Assembly: GCA_032358165.1 (NCBI GenBank)
Contig: JAALGY010000054.1
Coordinates: 2,480,001 to 2,544,000 of the forward strand
DNA from: Diplosphaera chodatii
Taxonomy: Eukaryota > Chlorophyta > Trebouxiophyceae > Prasiolales > Stichococcaceae
Direction: 5' to 3'
DNA: 64,000 nt
Below the pieces are notes generated by a model. The model searched no databases and had not been told where the DNA came from. It saw only the letters and a list, made by a program, of their open reading frames with translations. This document shows, piece after piece, positions 49,666 to 63,100 of the stretch. Position 1 is the first letter of the stretch. Every line of letters starts with the position of its first letter. The translations under genes were made by a program, and so were the position numbers.

Positions 49666-50098
49666 GGTACAAAGATGAATGGCAGGGCCCCAGCTTGCAG
49701 ATGGCAGAGCTACAAGTTTAGCGTGCAGGACGGGAGTCACTCCACAAAATCAAGCAAACAGGCATGCACTTGCCTGTACATAGTGTAGCTTCTACAGCCT
49801 AGTTTTCCAAAGACACTGCAATAGCAACTTGCTACTTGAAATCACCGCCACTCGCATGCCACTGTATGCAGGCGTCACCATCATCACAAGCTGTGGCATG
49901 CATGTGCAAGATGCAGGTCAACGATGTGCAGTGAACCCGCCCGCAAGCTCTGCGCCATAAGAGCATGCAGGCCCACGCCCCGGCTGCTAGTGCCCACTAT
50001 TATGGCAGACAACGTCTTGCCCCGCTGTGCTGCAGCCGCAGCACCAATGTCCCGCAGTTGTTCGCACCATTGGACAATATGTGCACCAGTCATTCTGT

Positions 50099-53000
50099 TC
50101 ACTCATCAGGCTCAGGAATGTAAAGCTCCACCGGCAGGTGGCGACCGTGCTCGGCCTGGAATGCCGCCTGCAGTTGTGCTTTCGCGCTGCTGCTGACCAG
50201 GGGGCATCTGTAGATCTGCAGGTCGGCCAGGCCGGCGATGCGTGGCACGTGCGCCACCAGCTGCCGTCCATCCAGGTCGGGGCAGTCGTTTAGCACCAGC
50301 TCACGCAGCCCCCGGCAGGCGCTGAACGCCTCCAGCCCGGCGCCGTGCAGGCCAAACAACGGGGCTTCACAGTGCAGCGCGCCGGCGCTCAGGTCCAGCT
50401 GCCTCAGGTCCGGCAGCGCCGCAGCCGCCGCCGCCAGCTCATCGTCCGTCAGGCCCCCGATGCACTCGAGGCACAGGTCCTGCAGGCCCGTGTTGCGACC
50501 GGCGGCGGCGCCGCTGCAGCTCGGGTTGCTGGCGTCAGGATGTTCACCATCTGCAGCCGCGACACCACCCAGCAGCTGCAGCTGCAGCGGCGGGCCGCGG
50601 CTGAGGTCGGGACTGTGGCTGGGACCGGCTGCCTGCTGGGAACGCCCCGTGGTGCGGGGGCGCCCCCGCACCCTGTCAACCTCCATGCGCAGGCTGGTGA
50701 GGCGCGTCAGCTGGCCGATGGCGGCCTCGGCGCCATGGCCTGCGATCAGCAGCATGCAAGCTCTTCCAGAAAGTATTTCAAACCCACTCCAGTGCCGACC
50801 TTGACAGCCGCCATCTGCGCCCTGCAGCAGGTGCTGGTGCAATGGCAGGGAGCGCACAGCAGCATGCCTCAAAGATGCACAGGTACAGCAGCGCAGCCGA
50901 GATACCAGGCAGCGGCGCAGCCGGGCAGGGCCTTGAGTGACATCAGCTCACCGGGCGCCACCGCGCCGGCCAGCAGCCACAGCCGCCGCAGCGGCACACG
51001 GGCCGCCGCCAGCGCCGCCAGCCAGCCGCCGGTCGTGTGCTGGACCTCCTCGCGCCGCCTCTCGCGCGTATCTTCACCTGCAAGAGCAGTGCGGTCCGTC
51101 GCGCATTGGACGCAGCTGCAGCAGCCTGCACGACCCTGGGCACCGTGCCAACACAAACCCAAGTGGGCACCGTCATGACAGCCCGTCTGCGGGGAGCTCG
51201 CGCAAGGCGGGAACGCTGGTGCCCAGAACCTTCAGCAGCGGACCCCGCATGGGCTGTGCAGATTCTCACGACCTCAGCCACTGCCAAGGTTTAATGGGAA
51301 CCCCCGATGGGCCGTGCAGTTTGCCGCGAGCCCGGCCGCTGCCAGGGGTGCAGGGGGTCGCACCTTCGATGATCAACGACTGGTAGCCGATGACCAGGCT
51401 GGCCAGGCGGCGCAGCGCCGACAGCTGCGCCAGCCGCGCGTCGCCGGCCGCGGTCGCATGCACCAGCCGCAGGTCCCGCAGCCGCGTCAGCTGCGCCACC
51501 GCCCGGATGGCGTCCGGCCGCGCGACGCACGTGGGGTGCTGGACGTAGGTCAGGCTGATCAGCCCCGTGAACGCCGCCAGGTGCCCCACGTCCGCCGCGC
51601 GATGCTGCGCGGGACCAGGTGCGGTTTTCTCTTGGTTGTGCTCACCCTCAAAACAGCAATCTTCACATGATCATAATGTACGAAAGGTGCTGGCTTCATA
51701 TGGCCATGTCCGGGAGCATACTCTTGTGTGGTGTCCATGGCACATGTGCGGTCGTCCCAGCCTGCACGCACCTCATCGCTCAGCTGCAGCCGCGTGGCGT
51801 TGAGGCTCCTGAGGGTCCCGGCCGCGGGGGTCAGCGCCGCCAGCAGCGCGCCGTCGTGCCGCGTGCCCGCCAGCGACACGTCCTCCACCAGAACAGCGGC
51901 TCGCAGCAGCGGCGCCACCTTCCCGCGACACCTGTTGTAATGATGAGGGGGGTGATATGTGCCCCCGAGCCGAATGAGCATGCTGATGCCATTGCTGTTG
52001 CATGACTGTGCACAACAATGCAGGCAGCCATGCTGCGCAGCAGGTGGGACTTCTGGGGCTACTGCCTCAGCCACTTTTGAGTGCATGGCAGATGAGCTGC
52101 TAGCGTGCACATCAGCATAGGTGCTGCACCCTCACACCATGAACCAATGCTGATGCCACCCTGAAGCGCTGAAGTGGCAGCAGTAGTCCTTAGGCTGCTG
52201 TAAAAGACTCACTCCTCAAGGTGCAGCACGCGGAGGCGCCCTGCAACCGCCGCCATCCTGGCTGCATCGCACGCGCACACCTTACAGCCCCAGGCCCGCA
52301 GCTCGTGTATCGTGCTGTCCTCCGCCACGGCCTTTGGCATGCTCTCGAAGTTCAGCCTGAGCCCGCCAGATGTGAAGGTCATGATCATATTGCGCTCACC
52401 ACAGGTGCAGACCCCGCAAGAGAGTGCTGCCGCCTCTTCAAAGCGTCACACTCTCTTGGCAGCGGTATGCACGCAAGAAAGAAGAGCGCTGGCACTGGCA
52501 CAGCCGCTTGCAGCAGTTCATAACAACGTGCCAGTTGCATGACAGGGGCGGCATTGCTCGAGGCGGATACCAACACATATCGAGAACCTGCTGGCTTTGG
52601 ATCCTTCCAATGCAGCAAGCTGCACGTGTGTCAGGGCACATGAGCCGCAAAGACACCAGGGCAGCTGATGGGCGGGCACTGCTTGCAGTCAGAGCCTGCA
52701 CTGAGCTGATCTGTACTTGCAAGGTTTACACACACGCACTCATACGCGTTGAGCGTCTCGACCAGCCACGTCGCCAGCTGTAGCGCTGCTGTGCAGCAAG
52801 CCCGCCGCAGGGCTCGTGCGGCAGAATCTGTGTCTTCGCCAGCGTCTGCCGCTCCTCCCACGGGTGCGTCACAGAGCGACACCTGCACAGCGCAACCACA
52901 GCAAATTACTTCATATGCCATCGTCTGCGGCGTGGCACGCCATGGCTGCTCTGGCAATGCTGAGGCACCCTTGCTGTGTCGACTCACTGCCCTCACACAC

Positions 53001-54649
53001 ACTGGACAACACACTTGCTAATGGCTTGCAGGTGTTGGTCCATATGCAGACAGCGTAGACTCATGTCCTCACCGTCACTTCGGCGCTGCAGGTGTCCTCC
53101 CAATTGAATAGGCTCGCGGACAAAGACAGCCGCCTCAGGCTCGTGAGGGATTGCAGCGCCGATGCTTCTCTCATACAGGCGTCCTGCATATCACACTACG
53201 ATTGTTGGTGCGTGCAGTGCAGGCGTGGCTTTGCGCCTGCCTTTCAGCTGTCGGGCGGCACACATCAATCCCTTGCACGCTCGCAGACAGGTGTCACAAC
53301 CCAATGTGACGGCGCCATGCCAGCACAGCAACATGCATCTGGCACGTGCTGGCGCTGTATGTTGGGGCCAGCAAAGTTGTGTGGAGGCAGGATGCTGATC
53401 TGCTGAGGAAGCATCTTTCTGCAACATCTACAAACACCTTTCAGACGTTCCAAAACCTCGGACAGAGCAACATTCACTGGATATTTTGGGTCTGGCAGGC
53501 GCAGCGCCAGGAACTGCAGGTTGGGTAGCTGCAGTGCCAGCGCCGCAACGCCGCCAGCGTCCCCCAGGTCCAGGTATGTCAGCTGCGTCAGCTGCGCCAG
53601 GCTGGCAAAGCGGGGCACGTCTGCAGCGCAGGAATGCAGAGGCAGATGCAAGCATTGAAGGCCCCTTGCGGTGTGATGACTGGGATAAACACGAACAGTT
53701 AATACGCCGTTGGCATATGTGCACCCACCGGCGGCATCCGACAGCATCCCCGGAGAGGTATCATCATCCAGAACGAGCGACTGCAGCGCCGGCAGCAGCG
53801 GCAGGACGGTGGCCAGCGTGCGGTGGTGGTGGTAGTGGTGGTTCTCCGTTATGTTCCGCAGCGTCAGACCCGTCAGACCGCTGAGCCGCGCCCAGCCCTC
53901 CAGCTGCGTGCCTTCGATCGTGCCGTCCATCCTGCAGCATCTTGCAAGTAGACATGACCATGGGATGGACAGCGTGGATGCCAAAGGCACAGGTCTGCCA
54001 AGGGCAGCGAGCTCATCTCCGTGCCTCATGGTGGTTTCCACACGCACATGTCCGTGATGCTGGCGACAAGCATCTTCACGGGTGGGCCGATGCCACTTTG
54101 AAAAACAGTCACAAAGCCCAGCATTTATGATCATAGCATGGTGACAACGGCTGTGGCAAGTTGCTCACGGCATGTCGAGGGTGCGCAGGTGCTTCAGAGT
54201 GCCAAGCGCCTCCAGCGTCGCAACACCGGTGTCGGGGTGGATCTGCAGCAGCCTGACGGCGGTCAGACCTGCAAGGACAGATGTGAACGGCCTGCTGGTG
54301 TCTGGACAAGCACAAAATCCCCTCGACGCAATGTGCATGGTGTGCAGCTGCTTCGGTGCAAATATGCATGTAAAACTACGGTATGATCGGCCACAACAAC
54401 GTAGATACCTGTGAATCGGCGTGTGATGGTGCGCAATTCACTCAGTCCCACGCTGACATGTATACGGGCGTGTGTGACCAAAGGTTCCACAGCACTGCGC
54501 AGCCAGCGGGACACGCTGCGCAGAGCCGCGACGTCGCCCTGCCTCTCCTCGCGCGGCCGATCGTCCTGCCGTATGTGCTGCACGATGCAGCTGAGGGCAA
54601 GCGCTGGCAGATCTGTGATCGTCATGCACGGTGCTGCCTGATCTCCCAT
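50099..54649 (-). CDS. F-box/LRR protein, array copy 5
   Basis: First exon 54649-54409 (ITDLPALALSCIVQHIRQ, VAALRSVSRWLRSAVE). LRR exons: AVRLLQIHPDTGVATLEAL; WARLSGLTGLTLRNITE with a His-rich insert (NHHYHHH); LAQLTQLTYLDLGDAGG; LQSLTSLRRLSLSASLF; VSLCDAPVGGAADAGEDTD; IHELRAWGCKVCACDAARM; EDVSLAGTRHDGALLAAL; GHLAAFTGLISLTYV; WLAALAAARVPLRRLWL. C-terminal exon 50739-50099 (CIGGLTDDELAAAAAALPDL, GLEAFSACRGLRELVL; ends YIPEPDE). All recognised exons are open. The VSLC exon replaces the LPLQG-type exon of copies 2 and 4 and resembles copy 7, so the two versions define subfamilies. Confidence 0.78.
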
Positions 54650-54838
54650 GATGGATGGTGTCTGCTGCCAGCAGCAGTGTGTAGGTTGCTGCCTGTGCCG
54701 CGGCCCTGCAGACGAGGGACTAGCTGCTGACGAGTATGCTAGCTTGCAAGTCTGCCCATGCAAGTCTACATCGTCCCTTTATCGTGGCGTGATCCATGAT
54801 CACGTCATGCGACCGTCGCGTGATGCGGCCAAATGGTA

Positions 54839-54851
54839 CAACTTCCCTGCG
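54839..54851 (-). promoter_or_regulatory. Conserved upstream 13-mer, copy 5
   Basis: CGCAGGGAAGTTG, identical to the copy 4 block and running into TTGTACC. The GCCAGGTCAGC half is not recognisable here. About 190 bases before the ATG at 54649. Confidence 0.5.
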
Positions 54852-55250
54852 GGCATGCCTACGAGAAACTCGTACCTGCTACGCTCGCTACTTCAGTTAC
54901 AAGGTTTGGAACTTTAGATGCAGGCCCTCACCTTGCACATGGCAAAGCTGCATCTTTGATGTTATCACAACACTGATTCTGAGCAGCAAGCAGAAAGAGT
55001 GATCGATGTACCATAGCCATGCAGTCGTCGTCATCACAAATCTGTGACACGCATGCAGGTAGGTTGCACTTGCCCACACAACTCAAAACCGCCAGACGTG
55101 CACCATGCTTCAACCTTGCAACACCATAACAAGCAGGTGCCTCCAGTGACGTGATGCCGCCAGCGCCTGCTGCTGCCATTTACCATCATGGCAGGCGTCA
55201 TGCCTTAGCTGCGCTGCAGCTGCAGCTGGGTCCCGCGGCTATGTGCACCA

Positions 55251-58200
55251 CTAGCCGGCACCCCATGCAAATGGCGGCTCGAACTCCACCGACAGGTGGC
55301 GACCATGCTCGGCCCAGAATGCGGTCTGCAGCTCCTCCACAGTACCCTTGTCCACCTGTGGGCAGGCGACGATCTGCACGCTGGTAAGGCTACTGATTCG
55401 CGGCAGCTGCGCCACCAAGTGTCGGGCCTCCAGGTCGTCGCAGAGCCACAGCGAGGCCTCCCGCAGCCGCCGGCAGGCGCTGAACGCCGCCAGCCAGGCA
55501 CCACGCAGACCGCCGCACAGCAAACCTGGTCTGTCAGGAGCTCCAACCTTCAGCTGCCTCAGGTCTGGCAGCGACGCAGCTGCTGCCGCCATCTCAGCAT
55601 CGGACAAAGGCCCCATGCACTCCAGGGTCAGCTTTTGCAGGCCCGTGTTGCGCATGGCTGCAGATGTGCGGCTGGCGCTGCTCGAGATAGTGACATTGCC
55701 ATTGGCATTGCAGGTTGATGCGCCGCACCCCAGCAGCTGCAGCTGCAGAGGGACGCTGGCGGTGCTGCGGCGATCTTGCATGGCGGGTGACCCCGCCTCG
55801 CCAAGCAGCGCGGTGCGGTGCCGGTCAACCGAGATGTGCAGGCTGGTGAGGCGAGTCAGCTGTCCGATGGCAGCCTCGGCGCCATTCCCTGCAGCATGGA
55901 TGCCAGCTATGACATGCAGGCGTGTGCATCTTGCCAAGAGAGACCTGTTGACCACCCAGATGTCTGTGCCTGATTTGCAGCTGCTGCAGACCTTTCGGCA
56001 GTCGACAATGGAAACAGCCTGCACTGGCGCGTACATGAACCAAGCCAGCGACAACCGCTGGCCGTTAGCACAGCCGGACCGCTTACAGGCAGAGCACAGG
56101 CTCACCAGGTACCACGGCATTGTCACGAAGTCGCAGCTCACGCAGCGGCACACGGGCTGCCGCCAGCGCGGCCACCTAGCCGCCAGTAGACTCCTCTTGA
56201 AGACCTGTGAATCAGCAGACTAAAGGTGTGTCGAGGCGGCTTGTCTGTTGGTCGTCATGATGCTTGTGGCGAACAGTGCAGTGGCTTTTGTCTGCACTGC
56301 TCGTCAGGAGACCGACTGTATCTTCATTCAGCAGCACGCCATCCACATGGCATCGACGGGATCCCTCGCGCTCCGCAGATGTGGCTCAGAAGAGCTTGCC
56401 GGCAAGCATGCAAGACATGCTGGATGATAGGTGATAGGTCTGCATGCTGTGCAGGATCATGCTTGCCGCAATGTGCCAGCGGCAGGTGGCATGGCATGGA
56501 AGCCAAAACATCAGCAGGACAGCAGGAACCTACATCCGGAGAAAACTTGCCTATAAGCTCCAGGCTGGTCAAGCTGCTGAGCGCTGACAGCATCGCCATC
56601 TCCGAGTCACCAAGCGTGTCAGGGCAGTGCAGCTGCAGTGTTTGCAGCCGTGTCAGGTGCGCAATGGCTCCAATGGCATCTCCCCACTCCTCACAGTTCC
56701 CATATGCCAGTCTCGTCAGCCGTGACAATGGCGCCAGGCGGTTTGCATCCAGGTATGGATGTGACAGCTGCAAAGAAGCATGGCAATCAGCTCAGAGCCC
56801 ACAGTCTCAGCAGAGAAGGCTTGGACTCGGCATATGGGCTGCACATTCGGGAGTTCTGTCCGTGGCGGCCAGTCCAGTCGGTCCCACATTTGAGTGTACC
56901 TCACTGTCGAACCCATTGATGCAGCTGATGTCAACATGTCTGAGAGTCTCAGCAGCGGGTTCCAATGCCGCCAGGAGCTCGTCACCGCCCTTGGCAGCCC
57001 GTAGCGACACGTCCTCCACGATGACTGCCGCCTCCAGCACCTGTCCCAGAGCCCCGCGACACCTGCGTCGCCGTGAACACACACAGGTACTCAACTCAGA
57101 TCAAGCAGTGCCGTTGACACCCACTGCATCCTGAGGTGGTGGCTCTGTGTCAAGGGGCGCCAGGACGCTGGCTGCTTTGGAAGGCTGCAGCAGCGGCGCC
57201 AGGGCCAGTGCGGCGCAGCACAAACACACCAGATGGCAGCCGCTGGCTGAATGTGGACCTTCCTATGAAGCAGAAGACTTGCACTGAACTCCGATGTCAA
57301 CTGCAGCTGACTCGGTCCTTCGCTATTCACTGCTTGCCTCACCCTTGCAAATGCAGAACATGCAGGCGTCTTGCCACCACCGCCATCTTGACCGCCATGT
57401 TGGCACTGACACGGCAGTCGAACAGCCGCAGCTCCCGCAGAGCTCCGTCCAGCGGAGCCGGTTGCGATCTACCGCCGTCTCTGTTGTACCTGCACAAACA
57501 CATGCAGATACCCTGTTAGTCTCCTGCCTTCTGCTCGCCATACGCACAACTGATGAAATGTGCTGCGAGGCACACATGTAACATTGGAGGTGGCCCCGGA
57601 CCCTGCTGCAAGGCCTGCATGCATACGCCTGGTGGTCGCAAAGCGAAGCACAAGGGCAAGGCAAGCAGCGTCACCTGCGTACAGATAGTATCTGCTTGGG
57701 TCAGCCACCAGCAGCAGCGCCGCCAGGCGACGCAGGACGGGCAGCACAGCATGGTGTGGCGGCGGGAGCTTGCAAGCCACACCATATGCAGCCTGCACAC
57801 GCCAGGCGCAGCCCCCTTTGTGTCGCAGCGCAACACTGCTTGCCATGGTGAAAGTACAACAGCAGCTACATCCTCATAAGCCAGCCAGCCATCCGATCAA
57901 ACACGTGACTGCCATTCTGGTGATGCTGCATGAGCTAGGTGGCGTAGTGAACACCCTGCACTCGACCTGCCTGCAAGACTGGCGGTGCAGTTTGGTCACT
58001 GACTGCAGAGTCAGCGCCTGTCTGAGCAGGAGGTGTGCAATCACCATGCCGTAGGCGTTATACAGCAGCCGGCCCATCCCAGCGCCGATGCTGGCCCCCA
58101 GTGCCATCCGCCTCAGCCTTGTCAGCGGAATCAGCGCCGAGAGCTCGTCCAGCGCCACGGTCTGCGGGCAGCGCACGACAAGCTTGCTGGTGGTCATCCG

Positions 58201-59570
58201 CCCTTGGCAGACGATGCTTCATCCCAGCGTGTTCATGAAAAAGGAAGCAGCAGCATGCAAGTACGACATTCCCGTGCATACCCACAGCAGTACACGAGAT
58301 CGGTCCTATCACATCACTCGAGTCTCAGCTTGACCTGTGCAAGTGGAAGGACAGGACTTACCCTGCCTTTTGGGTTCGCATCAGGGAGGCACAGCGCCGT
58401 GTCGGGGAGGCACAGCGCCAAGGACTGCAGGTTTGGCAGCTGCGCCGCCAGCGCCGCCACACCACTGGCAATCCCAGGTCCAGGTGCATGAGCAGCCTCA
58501 GGCCTGAGAGGTGCTGCACGCCTGCACAGACAAGCATGCACGGTGCACGGTGGCGCTGGCGTCCGCAAGACAGAGAGGTCTCCTCATGTCTACCCCTGAT
58601 ACCTGGCCACCTCACAGTGCTGACCGTGGGCCCACCTGCAGGAGGCAAACCCGCAAACCCAAGTTCAGCCAGCACGAGCGACCGCAGCGTCGTCAGCCGC
58701 GGCAGCACGGCGGCCAGCGTCGCGTGGTGGCTGTCCCTCACATCCCGCAGCATCAGCCCTGTCAGGCCGCTGTGCTGCGTCCAGTCCTCCAGCCGCATGC
58801 CCTGGAACATCCTGGATGCGCAGTTGCCAGCTATGTCACTGAGTGCTAGTAATGTTGCAGGATGCCCACGTCCGCAGTGCTTCTGGCAAGGTGCATCACA
58901 TCATGTGTACCCCGGCAATGGCAGAAATCAGACGCATCCAATGTAACTCGAGTGCCTCACGCTGACGCAGCAGGCAGCTTGCAGCTTCCTCATACTCACA
59001 GTGTACTGGTTTGCTGCAAGACAGGCTAATGCTACTGTATGCTAGCGGAAGTTCATGGAGTTGGTTGGCTGCATTTGGCTCACGGCAAGTCGAGGCTGCG
59101 CAGGTTCCGCAGGGTTGTGAGCGCATCCAGTGTCAAAACAGCGGCATCGCCGTGCAGCCGCTGCAGCCTGACAGTCTGAAGGCCTACAGAATCGAAGAAG
59201 ACCGAAGGGTATCACATTTGAGACGCAGCATCTCTCTGGTGCACACCTGCGCAGGCTGTGGAGGTAATGTACGCGCATGACCAAAGAATTTGCGAAGCCG
59301 TCATGGGCAACCACTGCGCAATGTATCACCTTGGCAGCGGCTTGCGGTGCTGCGCAGCTCAGTAGCGCTCGCATTGACGTGGATTGTGGCGTGTGACACA
59401 CTGAGATCCACAGCATTGCGCAGCGATTGGCACACGCTGCGCAGGGCTGCAACGTCGTCCAGTGTCTCATCACGCTGCCAGGCTTCCTGTTCTAGATGCT
59501 GTACGATGCAGCTGAGCACATCCGTTGGCAGATTGACGATGGTCATGCGCGGTGCTGATTGACGTCCCAT
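55251..59570 (-). pseudogene. F-box/LRR gene, array copy 6, disabled
   Basis: Organisation is as in the other copies: first exon 59570-59330 (IVNLPTDVLSCIVQHLEQ), LRR exons, and an open C-terminal exon 55888-55251. Two lesions break it. In the fourth exon the reading frame shifts near 58470-58476: LLMHLDLG continues in one frame, but GVAALAAQLPNLQSLAL, the expected continuation, is in another, consistent with loss of one base. In the tenth exon (about 56110-56210), where other copies read GGW, this copy has TAG on the minus strand (plus-strand CTA at 56176-56178), a Trp-to-stop change. Remaining exons are well kept, so decay is recent. An E8-like Ala/Leu fragment near 57180 may be a partial exon duplication. 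Confidence 0.8.
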
Positions 59571-60130
59571 GATGGCGATGCTGCTTGTAGAGTGCAAGCA
59601 ACAGCCCGTGCTGCGGCTGTGCAGTTTGACAGCACGCGCCTGCTGCTTCTTCACAAAACCTTCGAGGTATCAGCACATTTGGTCGCAGAATTGGGAAACA
59701 GTCATTGTAACTGCCCGTTGGCATGCATGCTGACATGATCCTGCATGTTCCGTACAAAGTGTACGGGTCCCTCTGCTTGCCAACCTGGATGTGCAGACCT
59801 GTGCTACCTGGTCGGTGGTCATCTGTATTTTGGAAGTGATGGTGCAATGTAGAGCAGGGCGTGGCAGGGCATGCTACAACATGCAACTAAATATATCAGC
59901 AAAGGAACAGTAAAATTCTACTGCATCATGAATAAGGAGGTCAATCATGAGCCAACTCGTCATGCCATCTGCTCAACAAATTCACATCCAGACCGTGCCA
60001 TGGCTGAGTGTCGATCAAACGTCGAAATGAGCGCTGAAGCGATTCAAACAATGGCGGATGCTACTGCAACGCTCCAGCGGCGACATCCTGCAGCAGCTCC
60101 TGGCGCCGCTGCACGCTGTCGCCACTGGCG

Positions 60131-63100
60131 TCATGCCTTCCGCAGCCACTCCACCGCCAAGGTGCGGCCGTGCGCGGCCCGGAAGGCCGACTGCAGGTCC
60201 TGCATCGCATGCTGGCTGACCAGGCGGCACCCCGCGACCTGCGCACTGACCAGGCCGGCGGCCTTCGGCAGGTGCTGCGCCAGCTCGGCCCCGCGCAGAT
60301 CGAAGGCGCGGTGCAGCGACACGTCCCACAGCCGCCGGCAGGCGCCGAAGGCCGCCAGCCCGGCGCCGCGCGCGCCGAACATCACGCCCTGGGGTCCGCA
60401 GCCGCCAGCCACCTCCAGCCGCCTCAGGTCCGGCAGCGCCGCCGCCGCCGCCCCCAGCTCATCGTCAGTCAGCCGCCCGATACACTCCAGCGACAGGTCC
60501 TGCAGGCCCGTGTTACGCCCAGCGGCCAGATTGCCGCTGCCGCTGCCGCTGCCGACGCCGCCGCTCTTCTTGCCAGTGCAGCCCAGCAGCTGCAGCTGCA
60601 GTGGCTCCAGGGGGGCGTGCCTCTCCTTGCGGCTTGGTGGCGGCGGTCGCGGCGGTCGCTGCCAGCTGTTTACTGTATCCTGCACTGTGCTGTACCGGTC
60701 GATGGATAGGTGCAGGCTGGTGAGGCGCGTCAGGCGGGCGATGGCAGCCTCGGCGCCACACCCTGCACTGGGCACAAGGCGGACCTGAACAGCCGGTAGA
60801 AAACAGAACCCTGAGCAGCCTGCTGAATGCCCCTGGGTATGTAGCCAGAAGCAGCCCGGTTGCAGGTCTAGTCACACCAGTGATGGCCGGCGAAGCGGTG
60901 GGCCTCAAAAGGGCTAATGCAGCATGAGTGCACCCAGCATTCATCCAGCAACAGTGAGTGCAGCCAGCAACCCGCGGTGTGTCCTTGCTGCAGGGTCAGA
61001 GCGGTGCAGCCCTGTAGGGACATCGGCCCAGCCGGCAGGAATGCCAGGCTGGAGCTCACCAGAGACCACGGCACCGTTGCACAATGCGAGCCGCCGCAGC
61101 GGCACCCGTGCCGCCGCCAGCGCAGCCAGCCAGCTGCCGGTCGCACCCCCACGCTCACCTGCAGCAAGGTAGACAGAACAATAGTAGACTAGATAGGGGT
61201 TCTGTTCCCCTCACCTGCAGGAATAGCGGCTGCGACAGGCACAATGGCCCTGCACTGCTGCAAGAAAGACAGGTACGCCACACAGGCTGGCAGCAAGCGG
61301 CAAGTCCAGGGAACCGCAACTGCATTCCGTCACCTGCGACCTTCAGGCTGGTCAGCTGGCGCAGCGCCGACAGCCGCTCCAGCTGCGCGTGGGTCAGATT
61401 GGATGGGTAGGTCAGCTCCAGGCTGCGCAGCCGTTTCAGCTTGCCGATGTCCCCGACGGGGTTGACCTTCCTGTCCCTGATGCCGTATGCCAGGCGCGTC
61501 AGCCCTGACAGCGCCGCCAGGTGTCTCGCGTCTGCTTTCGTCAGCTGCAGAGGGAGAGCACGCGTTTTGGGACAAGGGATTTAGGGGTTGGCACAGTGGC
61601 AGTGCTGTGAGCTGCATGCCGGCGGTGCCAAACCTTGGACCTCCACAACCAGCATGGCAAGCAACCAGTGCCCTGATGCAGGGCATGTTGTTGGTCCGCA
61701 CATCGTTCGCCATATTGAGGTCGCTGATGTCCAGCGCCCTGAGCGTCCCGGCGGCGGGCCGCAGCGCGGCCAGCAGCTCGCCGCCGGGCCTGTTGTGGTG
61801 GCACTCCCCGCAGCACCCCTGCAGCGAGATGTCCTCCGCAGCGGCCGCCGCGCTCAGGAGCTGCGGCAGAGCGCCGTGACACCTGCACACCCAGCGTGCA
61901 TGTAGCTCTCAATCTAGTTCGTCTGTGCATGCATATACCACATCCTGGACACTGCTTGCCTGAGGCAGCCGAGCAACGTCTGCTGTCTCCATGCCCTATG
62001 TGAGCAGCGTCATAAAAGTGGCGCAACTGCAGACGATATGGCCAGCTGGCTATAGCCTCCACCAGCAAACGATGGGTGAACGTCACATCAGGTGGCCCGC
62101 CCCTTATATTCAGCACATGGCATGACGGCTGCAGCTGCCACCGCAGAGTGCTGAAAGTGTCTGCACACGGGATATCTGAAGTGCAATTCATAAACCTTAG
62201 GTCCATGACGCATTTAGAAGCCTGCCCAGGCGCAGCACATAGCACGACGTCTGCAGCTGCCACCACAAGATGCCGACGGATAGCTGGAGTGCCACTCACC
62301 GCACCAGGTGCAGCACGCGCAGGCGCCGCGAGACTTGCGCCAGCCACGCCACGCCGTCTTCCGACAGGCCGAGCGACTGCATCCGCAGCTCCCGCAGCGC
62401 GGTGCACGGCAGCACCGCCGCCGGCAGGAGGTCCGGGTCTCGCCTGCGACATTGAAGACTCCCTCGAGCAGAACAAGTCCCAAAATGCAGGGATCAGGGC
62501 CGCAAGCAGCTCTACCACACGCAAGTCCAAAGGTCCACCAACTGCAGTGTCATCGGGCGATAGCATCCTTGGGGAAGCGGGCTTCAGTCAGGTGTCATGC
62601 GGCGAGATGTTGCAGCAGGATGATTGCGGACATGACGCAGCTCGAATGTTTGAACTGAGTCTTCTCCTAATTGACTTGCAATCTCCTTAAATAACAAGAA
62701 TTTCCACTTCTTTGTTGTCCATTGATGATCATACTACACCCACCAGCGGTCCATGAGCGCCAGGCAGACGCCAGCTGCAGAGCCGCCCGGCAGCGGGCGG
62801 CCCGCAGCGGCAGGTGGGCCAGCTGCGGCGGCAGGGGGCTGCCGGCCTCATCGCCCTCCCCGTCAGGCACACCGCACAGCGACACCTGCACGACACAATG
62901 CAACCCCGTCGTTTTCCAGGGCAGCTCCTGCGGCAGGGCGCCACAACGGGACTGAAAGCGCCACTCCAGGGTGTGACCCGGCTGCTGGAGGGCCGGCACA
63001 GAGAGCAGCCCACGGGGCCGTTGGCAGAGCCCTGGCAGTCGTATAGCCCTGGGCCGAGACCATGCGCTGCGGGTTTGCTGCTGCAGGGTGCCTGCCACTT

